DNA of 5,261 nt from NCBI GenBank assembly GCA_030684755.1, contig JAUXXN010000255.1:1-5261 (forward strand), in the 5' to 3' direction. A program made the translations under genes and the position numbers. Positions 1 through 5,261 of this stretch are shown here, piece by piece; position 1 is the stretch's first letter, and each line of letters opens with the position of its first letter. The stretch is from Hydrogenophaga sp. GTDB taxonomy: Bacteria > Pseudomonadota > Gammaproteobacteria > Burkholderiales > Burkholderiaceae_C. The notes under the pieces were generated by a model, which saw only the letters and a program-made list of their open reading frames with translations, made no database searches and had not been told where the DNA came from.

Positions 1-548
1 GAGAGCGCACGAAACTGCATGCGGGCGCGGTTGTTGTACAGCAGCACACGGCCATCGAGGTTGCACACCACCACGCTCTGAGTGAGCTCGGACATGAGCG
101 CGGCCAAACGGCTTTTTTCTTGCTCAATTCCCTGAGCTGCCGCCTGCACCTTGCTGTCCATTTCTTGGCGCAAGGCCTCGCGCTGGCCTACCAGTTGGTT
201 GAACAAGCCCACCAGCACCCGTGTTTCCACATTGCCCTTGGGTCGCAATTCGCGCACCACATCGGTACGTAGCAGCACCTGCGCCTCTTCGGCCAGCTGC
301 ACCGACGGTGTGACCCAATGGTCAAACCAACGCTTGAGGCCCCAGGCAATGGCGGCCATGCCCGCACCCCAAGTCAGGGAGACCAACACCAACTGGTTGC
401 CCAGCAAGCCCCACACCGTGGTGCGTTCAGCGGGCTCCAGCGTAGCGGCCAGCAAACCCAGAGTGGCCAGCAGCCACACCACCGACAGCAGGGCCGCCAC
501 ACCCAGCAACCACCACAAGCGCCGATCGGTTTTTTGTTGTGCACTCAT
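1..548 (-). CDS. Membrane-anchored PAS-containing protein, probable DnaQ-type 3'-5' exonuclease (N-terminal part, 3' end outside window)
   Basis: The reading frame opens with ATG at 548-546 and stays open to base 1, giving 182 visible codons (MSAQQKTDRRLWWLLGVAAL...). Two hydrophobic segments at about residues 11-36 and 46-70 form a membrane hairpin. A basic stretch follows (LKRWFDHWV), then a HAMP/coiled-coil-like region (about 80-150), then SELTQSVVVCNLDGRVLLYN (about 153-172), which looks like the start of a PAS fold. The combination of helices, linker and this PAS start matches proteins I know from Comamonadaceae annotated as 'DNA polymerase III subunit epsilon' or 3'-5' exonuclease, where an RNase-T/DnaQ domain follows. 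That domain is not in this window, so the nuclease call rests on family recognition alone. A sensor histidine kinase or GGDEF protein with the same N-terminal architecture is the main alternative. The start codon overlaps the stop of the receiver gene (ATGA), suggesting translational coupling. A GGGGA stretch about 7 nt upstream could serve as a weak ribosome site. Confidence 0.72.
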   Translation of the reverse strand, partial: MSAQQKTDRRLWWLLGVAALLSVVWLLATLGLLAATLEPAERTTVWGLLGNQLVLVSLTWGAGMAAIAWGLKRWFDHWVTPSVQLAEEAQVLLRTDVVRELRPKGNVETRVLVGLFNQLVGQREALRQEMDSKVQAAAQGIEQEKSRLAALMSELTQSVVVCNLDGRVLLYNNRARMQFRAL

Positions 549-919
549 GCGGATGTCCCCAACATTTCGCGCACTTTCTGCACCAGCTCTTTGGTGGAAA
601 ACGGCTTGGTCATGTAGGCGTTGGCTCCCAGGGCCAAACCCTTGGCCACGTCCGTGTCTCGGCCTTTGGCGGTCAACATCAGAATCAAGGTGTCGCGCAC
701 CGCTTCATGAGCGCGCACCTCATGACAAACATCAAAGCCGGTTTTGATCGGCATCATCACATCCAGCAGCACCAACGCCGGCCGTTCTTTAAAAATGGCG
801 TTCACCGCCTCTTGCCCATCGCGCGCCACCACCACCTCGTAGCCCTCGCGCTTCATCAGAAACTCCAAGGAGATCAAGATGTTGGGTTCGTCGTCGGCAA
901 TCAATACTTTTTGGCTCAT
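545..919 (-). CDS. Single-domain response regulator (CheY-like receiver, no output domain)
   Basis: The protein is 124 aa and consists of one receiver domain. The acidic pocket is D9-D10 (VLIADDEPN), the phospho-acceptor is D53 (LVLLDVMMP), the switch Thr is T83 (LMLTAKG), and the conserved Lys is K105 (YMTKPF). All canonical residues are therefore present and it should be phosphorylatable. It ends about 19 residues after the KPF motif, so it has no DNA-binding or enzymatic output. It must act by binding a partner or as a phosphorelay intermediate. I chose ATG at 919 over the longer frame from 970. MSQKVLIADDEP is the typical beginning of a receiver, and AGAGGAG sits 7 nt upstream. The 17 extra residues would also arise from the 3' end of the kinase gene and the spacer. 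It lies 47 nt downstream of the kinase gene, its likely cognate partner, and its TGA overlaps the ATG of the next gene. Confidence 0.95.
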   Translation of the reverse strand: MSQKVLIADDEPNILISLEFLMKREGYEVVVARDGQEAVNAIFKERPALVLLDVMMPIKTGFDVCHEVRAHEAVRDTLILMLTAKGRDTDVAKGLALGANAYMTKPFSTKELVQKVREMLGTSA

Positions 920-924
920 ACCTG

Positions 925-932
925 TGCTCCTC
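925..932 (-). promoter_or_regulatory. Ribosome binding site of the receiver gene
   Basis: On the minus strand AGAGGAG lies 7 nt before the ATG at 919. It is the strong Shine-Dalgarno match that decides the internal start over the upstream in-frame start at 970. Confidence 0.7.
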
Positions 933-950
933 TGCTTATTGTGTTGTGTG

Positions 951-971
951 TTCAAGCCCAACGGGCTCAAA
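951..971 (-). other. Intercistronic hairpin at the kinase stop codon
   Basis: On the minus strand, TTTGAGCCC-GTT-GGGCTTGAA can fold as a 9-bp stem with a 3-nt loop, including two G-U pairs. It overlaps the kinase TGA (969-967). No U-tract follows, so it is not an intrinsic terminator. It could slow decay or be an mRNA processing point between the kinase and receiver genes. It could also be chance: only four of the pairs form a continuous G-C block. Confidence 0.3.
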
Positions 972-3732
972 TCAGCGGTTGATCGGTGCTGGCGGTGCGT
1001 TCAGCGTCGACGCCTTGACGTGGCAGAAAAAATCCAAAAACCGCACCCTGCCCCGGACTGGAATGCAACCACATATGGCCACCAAAATGCTCCACAATTT
1101 GGCGGCTGATGGGCAAACCCAAGCCCGTACCACCCGGGCGGTAGTGGTCGTCACCCGACACCTGGCGGAATTTCTCAAACACCATCGACTGCTGCTCCTG
1201 TGAAATCCCGGGGCCGTTATCCTGAACTTCCACCGCGATGCCGTCCGTGCTGTCTTTCAAACTCAAATGCACCTGCCCCGAGCCGCGCGGCGCGTACTTG
1301 GCCGCATTCGAGAGCAGGTTCAGCACCACCTGGGTAATCCGGTCGGCGTCAGCCCACAGCGGCTGCACCGCAGTGGACAACTGCAATTGCAAAGCCACGC
1401 CACGCTCGCGATAGGTTTCTCTCATGGTGGCAGAAGCTTGCTCCAGCAGTTCGCGCATGTCCACCACGGCGTTGTGCCACTCGGCGTGCCCGGCTTCAAT
1501 TTTGGCCATGTCCAGCACTTGGTTGACCAACCGACTCAGCCGCTCGGCTTCCACCACAATAATCCCCAAGAACTGCTGGCGCTGCGCCAAATCCATGTGG
1601 TCATCGTCGCGCATCAACTCCGACAGCGCTCTGATCGAAGTCAAAGGCGTGCGCAACTCGTGGGTTACCGATGACATGAAATCATCTTTCAGACGGTCCA
1701 GACTTTTCAGTTTTTCATTGGCCTCTCGCAGCTCGGTCGTGGCCCGCTCCAGCGACTGCGACTTCTCTTCCAGCTCATGAGAGTAGGCGCGCAACTGCGA
1801 AGCCTCATCCAAAATGCGCATCACGTCATCCAGATCCAACGGCTCTTCTTCCACCACCGAGGCCACCATGACCCGGGCCGACGCACTGCCAATGGCGCCG
1901 GTCAACTGGGTTTCAACAAACTGAACCAGGCGGGCATCTGCAGGAATGTGTTCGATGCTGGCCACCCCTTCGCGGCGCGCGTATTCAGCGAATAAGCGCT
2001 GCGCCTGCTCGGCACCCAAAAATCGACCTGCCAAGGGGAGTAAAGCCGACACCTTCGCCCTCCCCTGCCAGAACACGGGCCGAGCACCCGCCTTGCGGTT
2101 GAACACATCGACAAACAACAAAGCTTGGCTGGTCTCACGGGCCGAGGGCGCACGCCACAGCGACACGCCCACATAGCCGCCCACATTGGCCAGCAGGCTC
2201 CAAAACAGCGAGTGCGTCAGGTTGTCCAGCCCCGTTAGGCCCAAAAACGCCTCGGGTTTAAGCCACACCACACCCCACAGGCCATGGTGCAAAAAGCCAT
2301 CGTCCAGCCAGCCGGACTTGGCCAGCGAGGGCAACATGAGCGTGTAGACCCAAAATGCAAAGCCCAGCAGCAAACCGGTGAGCGCGCCGTGGCGGGTGCC
2401 GCCTTTCCAATACATTCCGCCCAACATGGCGGGCGCAAACTGCGCCACGGCGGCAAAGCTAATCAGGCCGATGCTGACCAGCGCATACGCCTCACCTGCC
2501 AGATGAAAGTACAGGTAGCCGAGCAGCAAAATGATCAGGATGGCCAAGCGGCGAATACCCAGCAGCAAACCGGTCAGGTCGCCGCTGGCGCGGGCGCCAA
2601 AGCGCCGCATGCGCAGCAACAGCGGCATCACCAAATCGTTGCAAACCATGGTGGATACCGCGATGGCCTCAACAATCACCATACCGGTGGCTGCAGACAG
2701 ACCGCCCACAAATGCAAACAAGGCCAACGCGTTGTAGCCTTGCGACAACGGCAGCGACAAAATGAAGGTTTCCGGGTCCATGGCTCCGGGGCCGAAATAC
2801 AGCAAACCGCCCATCGCAATCGGCAATACAAACAGGTTGATCAACAACAGGTACAACGGAAACGCCCACACAGCACGCCGCAGGTGCTGTTCGTCCACGT
2901 TTTCCACCACCATCACCTGAAACTGGCGCGGCAAAAAAATGACCGACAGCATGGCCAACAGCGTCAGCCCAAGCCACTGGGCATAGGCAAACGGCTGACC
3001 TTGGCCAAACTGCAACAGCTTGCGCAGGGCATCCACCGCATACGCCTGTTCAAACAAGGCGACCGGACTGGCAAACAAACCAAAGCTCACAAACAGGCCA
3101 ACCGCCATGAACGCCACCAACTTCACTACCGACTCGAAGGCAATGGCCGCCACCATTCCCTCGTGGCGCTCGGTGCTGTCCAAGTGGCGTGCACCAAACA
3201 CCATGGTGAAACCCGCCAAAGCGAGCGCAACGTAAAGCGTGCTGTCGCTCCACCAGTCGGCGCTTTGCACCGCAGGCTGACCCAATGGCGATGTCAGCAC
3301 CGCATAGCCGCTCGCAATAGCTTTGAGCTGCAACGCAATGTAGGGCACGATGCCCACCACCGTAATAAGCGTCACCAAGCCGGCAAGGGTCGGGCTTTTT
3401 CCGTAACGGCTGGCAATGAAGTCGGCAATAGAGGTGATGCGGTAGGTCTTGGCGATACGGATCATCTTGCGCACCACCATCCAGGCCAGAGTCATGGCCA
3501 GCATGGGCCCCAAGTAGATCGGCAAAAACCAGACACCCGAACTGGCCGCACGGCCCACGCTGCCAAAGTAGGTCCATGCAGTGCAATACACCGCCATAGA
3601 CAGCGCGTAAACCCACGGGCTGGCAATAATGGAACGCCCTTGCGCCGCACGCCAGTCACCAAAATAAGCCACCGCAAAGAGCAGGAGCAAATAAGCAAAC
3701 GAGACACCAATGACGAGCGTGGCAGACAGCAT
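967..3732 (-). CDS. SLC5/SSS-transporter-fused sensor histidine kinase (CbrA/CrbS type)
   Basis: This is a 921-aa hybrid of a sodium:solute symporter and a histidine kinase (numbering from the ATG at 3732). Residues 1-525 contain about 13 hydrophobic helices with symporter-family landmarks, such as AVYCTAWTYFGSVGRAAS near the second helix and GLSAATGMVIVEAIAVSTMV around residues 344-363. Residues about 537-646 resemble the STAC linker of CbrA/CrbS proteins (LLPLAGRFLG, FVETQLTGAIGSASARVM, DDVMRILDEASQ). A coiled coil (about 647-677) leads straight into HisKA, with H691 in SSVTHELRTPLTS. The ATP-binding domain shows an N box (N809), G1 DNGPGIS (838-844), an F box VFEKFRQV and G2 GGTGLGLPIS (about 867-876). 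All catalytic motifs are intact. I see no PAS domain between STAC and HisKA, unlike Pseudomonas CbrA. Family members sense carbon or nitrogen nutrients; the ligand here is unknown. The start is uncertain: TTG at 3741 is in frame, 3 codons earlier, with GAGG only 4 nt upstream. ATG 3732 has GAGG 13 nt upstream. The only difference is three residues. Confidence 0.93.
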   Translation of the reverse strand: MLSATLVIGVSFAYLLLLFAVAYFGDWRAAQGRSIIASPWVYALSMAVYCTAWTYFGSVGRAASSGVWFLPIYLGPMLAMTLAWMVVRKMIRIAKTYRITSIADFIASRYGKSPTLAGLVTLITVVGIVPYIALQLKAIASGYAVLTSPLGQPAVQSADWWSDSTLYVALALAGFTMVFGARHLDSTERHEGMVAAIAFESVVKLVAFMAVGLFVSFGLFASPVALFEQAYAVDALRKLLQFGQGQPFAYAQWLGLTLLAMLSVIFLPRQFQVMVVENVDEQHLRRAVWAFPLYLLLINLFVLPIAMGGLLYFGPGAMDPETFILSLPLSQGYNALALFAFVGGLSAATGMVIVEAIAVSTMVCNDLVMPLLLRMRRFGARASGDLTGLLLGIRRLAILIILLLGYLYFHLAGEAYALVSIGLISFAAVAQFAPAMLGGMYWKGGTRHGALTGLLLGFAFWVYTLMLPSLAKSGWLDDGFLHHGLWGVVWLKPEAFLGLTGLDNLTHSLFWSLLANVGGYVGVSLWRAPSARETSQALLFVDVFNRKAGARPVFWQGRAKVSALLPLAGRFLGAEQAQRLFAEYARREGVASIEHIPADARLVQFVETQLTGAIGSASARVMVASVVEEEPLDLDDVMRILDEASQLRAYSHELEEKSQSLERATTELREANEKLKSLDRLKDDFMSSVTHELRTPLTSIRALSELMRDDDHMDLAQRQQFLGIIVVEAERLSRLVNQVLDMAKIEAGHAEWHNAVVDMRELLEQASATMRETYRERGVALQLQLSTAVQPLWADADRITQVVLNLLSNAAKYAPRGSGQVHLSLKDSTDGIAVEVQDNGPGISQEQQSMVFEKFRQVSGDDHYRPGGTGLGLPISRQIVEHFGGHMWLHSSPGQGAVFGFFLPRQGVDAERTASTDQPLI

Positions 3733-3747
3733 GTCGTCCAAGTAGCC

Positions 3748-3978
3748 TCAGTCGGGGCGCTCATGGAGCATGGATGAACGAGAAGCAGCCCCGCCCTCAA
3801 CCACACAGGCTAGCACCGCGATCAGCAGCGCCCACACCCCAAACAAGGCGATTGGAAACAGCGGCAAGCCACCGATCAGGATGTCGTGATCCCAAAGGGC
3901 CAGCAAAGGGAAATTCAGAAGCGCCCAACCAGCAAAAAACAGGGCCACCAAGCGCTGGGCAACCAAGCCTTGAAACAT
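3748..3978 (-). CDS. Small two-helix membrane protein preceding the SLC5-type kinase (CbrX-like position)
   Basis: The protein is 76 aa, starting MFQGLVAQRLVALFFAGW. Two hydrophobic helices span about residues 8-29 and 34-60, joined by a short polar turn (WDHDILIGG). A polar tail (EGGAASRSSMLHERPD) follows. The ATG at 3978 is chosen because GAGGAG lies 6 nt upstream. The longer frame from 4044 has no such signal and adds a polar leader that looks unlike protein. It ends 6 nt before the possible TTG start, or 15 nt before the ATG start, of the kinase gene, so the two are surely cotranscribed and probably translationally coupled. In Pseudomonas a small gene, cbrX, precedes cbrA in the same way, and symporters of this superfamily often have small two-helix partners (DUF4212 type, DUF3311-like). 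I recognise no specific family from sequence alone. A role as an accessory subunit of the sensor is inference from position. Confidence 0.83.
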   Translation of the reverse strand: MFQGLVAQRLVALFFAGWALLNFPLLALWDHDILIGGLPLFPIALFGVWALLIAVLACVVEGGAASRSSMLHERPD

Positions 3979-3984
3979 GTGTGT

Positions 3985-3990
3985 CTCCTC
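3985..3990 (-). promoter_or_regulatory. Ribosome binding site of the small membrane protein gene
   Basis: GAGGAG on the minus strand, 6 nt before ATG 3978, is the strongest Shine-Dalgarno match in the region. It supports a 76-aa product rather than the 98-aa longer frame. Confidence 0.75.
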
Positions 3991-4053
3991 GTTGTTCGGT
4001 GCTTTCTGCGTGCGCACCTGCATCAACGATTGTGCGCGACGCACTGACCCACG

Positions 4054-4071
4054 GCTTACGTGGCTGTAAGC
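4054..4071. promoter_or_regulatory. Inverted repeat GCTTAC-N6-GTAAGC, candidate operator
   Basis: A perfect 6-bp inverted repeat with a 6-nt spacer (GTGGCT) sits directly behind the ppsA terminator and about 75 nt before the first gene of the signalling unit. The spacing and symmetry fit a dimeric regulator site. It could equally be a small secondary hairpin in the ppsA 3' end or a chance palindrome. No specific regulator is recognised. Confidence 0.35.
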
Positions 4072-4107
4072 AAAAAAGGTGGTACGGGTTACCCCATACC
4101 ACCTTTT
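4072..4107 (-). terminator. Rho-independent terminator of ppsA
   Basis: On the minus strand, arms 4107-4097 and 4084-4074 pair over 11 bp (AAAAGGTGGTA with TACCACCTTTT). The stem continues through one U-G pair and three G-C pairs to a 4-nt loop. It ends in a run of six T residues (4077-4072). It starts 23 nt after the ppsA stop codon. The fit to an intrinsic terminator is excellent and it separates ppsA from the downstream signalling genes. On the plus strand the same stem would be followed by only four T, and no plus-strand gene enters it. Confidence 0.92.
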
Positions 4108-4130
4108 ACCTACAGGATGCTATTCGCTCG

Positions 4131-5261
4131 TTATTTGGCAGAAGTTGCCAGCAACTGCCAAGTGTCCACCACAGAGTCAGGGTTCAACGAAATCGAACTG
4201 ATTCCCTCATCGCGCAACCATTGCGCAAAATCGGGGTGGTCGCTGGGGCCCTGGCCGCAAATGCCCACGTACTTGCCCTGGGCCTTGCAGGCGCCAATGG
4301 CGAGCTTGAGCAAAGCCTTGACGGCTGGGTCGCGTTCGTCGAAGTCCTTGGCCAGCAACTCCAGACCCGAATCGCGGTCCAGGCCCAGGGTGAGCTGGGT
4401 CAGATCGTTCGAACCAATGGAGAAGCCGTCGAAGAACTGCAGGAACTCATTGGCCAGCACGGCGTTGCTTGGTATCTCGCACATCATGATGACCTTTAGG
4501 CCGTTCTCGCCGCGCTTCAGACCCTTTTCAGCCAGCAACTCGGTCACACGCTGGGCCTGGCCCAGGGTACGCACAAAAGGCACCATCACCTGCACGTTGT
4601 CCAAGCCCATGTCTTCGCGCACCCGCTTCAGGGCTTCACACTCCATAGCAAAGGCTTCGCGGAAGTCTTCGCTGATGTAGCGCGCAGCGCCACGGAAGCC
4701 CAACATGGGGTTTTCTTCGTCGGGCTCGTAGCGCGAACCACCCACCAGCTTGCGGTATTCGTTGGACTTGAAATCGGACAAACGCACAATGACCGGCTTG
4801 GGCCAAAATGCCGCCGCGATGGTGGCCACACCCTCGGCCACCTTGTCCACGTAAAACGCACGCGGCGAGGCGTGGCCTCGGGCCACCGATTCCACCGCTT
4901 TTTTCAAGTCGGCGTCGATGTTGGGGTAGTCCAAGATGGCCTTGGGGTGCACGCCGATGTTGTTGTTGATGATGAATTCCAAGCGGGCCAGACCCACACC
5001 ACCGTTGGGAATTTGGCAAAAATCGAACGCGAGCTGGGGGTTGCCCACGTTCATCATGATCTTCACATCCACCTCGGGCATGGTGCCGCGCTGCACTTCG
5101 GTGATCTCCGTTTCCAGCAGACCGTCGTAAATGTTGCCGGTGTCGCCCTCGGCGCAACTCACGGTGACCAGCATGCCGTCTTTGAGCACATCGGTGGCGT
5201 TGCCACAACCCACCACCGCCGGAATGCCCAACTCGCGCGCAATGATGGCGGCGTGGCAGGT
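4131..5261 (-). CDS. ppsA: Phosphoenolpyruvate synthase (pyruvate, water dikinase), C-terminal part, 5' end outside window
   Basis: PpsA converts pyruvate, ATP and water to phosphoenolpyruvate, AMP and phosphate, the entry step of gluconeogenesis from three-carbon acids; it is cytosolic. The window holds 376 codons, roughly the last half of the usual ~790-800 residues. The very first visible residues, [20 protein letters not shown], contain the phospho-carrier histidine of the swivelling domain. The rest is the PEP/pyruvate-binding TIM barrel, with [44 protein letters not shown] and the catalytic cysteine in [11 protein letters not shown] close to the C-terminus. The stop is TAA at 4133-4131. 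The frame stays open past the apparent start at 5231 to the window edge, so that position is not the true start. It is intact as far as seen and ends just before a strong terminator. Confidence 0.97.
   Translation of the reverse strand, partial: TCHAAIIARELGIPAVVGCGNATDVLKDGMLVTVSCAEGDTGNIYDGLLETEITEVQRGTMPEVDVKIMMNVGNPQLAFDFCQIPNGGVGLARLEFIINNNIGVHPKAILDYPNIDADLKKAVESVARGHASPRAFYVDKVAEGVATIAAAFWPKPVIVRLSDFKSNEYRKLVGGSRYEPDEENPMLGFRGAARYISEDFREAFAMECEALKRVREDMGLDNVQVMVPFVRTLGQAQRVTELLAEKGLKRGENGLKVIMMCEIPSNAVLANEFLQFFDGFSIGSNDLTQLTLGLDRDSGLELLAKDFDERDPAVKALLKLAIGACKAQGKYVGICGQGPSDHPDFAQWLRDEGISSISLNPDSVVDTWQLLATSAK

Larger units (their letters stand above)
3979..4071 (-). promoter_or_regulatory. 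Leader/promoter region of the small protein-kinase-receiver-exonuclease unit
   Basis: These 93 nt lie between the ppsA terminator and the first gene of the signalling unit, so its promoter is expected here. I see no good sigma-70 pair. The best -10-like hexamer on the minus strand is CACAAT (4034-4029, 4 of 6 matches), with no recognisable -35 at 16-18 nt. No sigma-54 GG-N10-GC element with the usual flanks is evident either. This suggests an activator-dependent or weak promoter, or partial read-through from ppsA. The region is called by position, not by motif. Confidence 0.4.

Noticed and set aside
151..747. 198-codon plus-strand open frame
   Set aside because: It is antisense to the receiver and the exonuclease-like gene, and its translation is low-complexity, rich in Ser, Arg and Pro.
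545..970. Longer 141-aa version of the receiver
   Set aside because: The extra 17 residues come from the spacer and the end of the kinase gene. The internal ATG at 919 has a strong ribosome site and begins exactly at the first strand of the receiver.
2284..3777. A 497-codon open frame on the plus strand
   Set aside because: It lies antisense to the kinase gene. Its translation is rich in Gln, His, Arg and Lys with no family features, as expected from the complement of G+C-rich membrane-protein codons. The kinase frame has unmistakable motifs.
3748..4044. Longer 98-aa version of the small membrane protein
   Set aside because: The upstream start has no ribosome site, whereas ATG 3978 has GAGGAG at 6 nt. 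The added residues are polar and precede an otherwise typical membrane-protein N-terminus.
3774..4680. Plus-strand open frames spanning the small gene, the intergenic gap and the ppsA end
   Set aside because: They run through the ppsA terminator and are antisense to clear coding sequence. No ribosome site or recognisable protein features were seen.
1..5261. CRISPR arrays, insertion sequences, tRNA or rRNA genes, phage or toxin-antitoxin modules
   Set aside because: No direct-repeat array, transposase, terminal repeats or structural RNA signature was seen. The window is almost fully explained by five minus-strand genes.

Overview
The window reads as part of the chromosome of a betaproteobacterium, most likely Burkholderiales/Comamonadaceae (Rhodoferax- or Limnohabitans-like). 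The grounds are its G+C-rich but A-rich codon style, the PpsA sequence, and a two-component cluster whose protein sequences resemble those I know from that family. No alignment was run. All supported genes lie on the minus strand, so transcription runs from high to low coordinates.

Region 1 (5261-4131) is the C-terminal half of phosphoenolpyruvate synthase (ppsA), open at the window edge. It is followed by a near-textbook intrinsic terminator (4107-4072).

Region 2 (4071-3979) is a short intergenic stretch. It holds a perfect 6+6 inverted repeat and must contain the start of the next transcription unit unless that unit is read through from ppsA. I found no convincing sigma-70 promoter.

Region 3 (3978-1) is a tight four-gene unit. 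It contains a 76-aa protein with two predicted membrane helices; a ~921-aa sensor histidine kinase whose N-terminal half is a 13-helix SLC5/SSS sodium:solute-symporter module (CbrA/CrbS type); a 124-aa stand-alone receiver domain with no output domain; and the N-terminal part of a membrane-anchored protein with a coiled coil and the beginning of a PAS-like domain. I recognise the last as the N-terminus of the DnaQ-type 3'-5' exonuclease ('DNA polymerase III epsilon-like') family found in the acetate-related clusters of these bacteria. Its nuclease domain would lie outside the window. Spacings are 6 or 15 nt, 47 nt, and a 4-nt ATGA overlap, consistent with one mRNA.

How it may work together (inference): the transporter-like kinase senses or binds a small carbon compound, with the small membrane protein as a possible partner or translational coupler. 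It phosphorylates the lone receiver. Since that receiver cannot bind DNA, its output must be a protein partner, and the translationally coupled downstream product is the obvious candidate. The CrbS/CbrA relatives control acetate and carbon use, and the adjacent ppsA is gluconeogenic, so the neighbourhood is thematically consistent with growth on organic acids.
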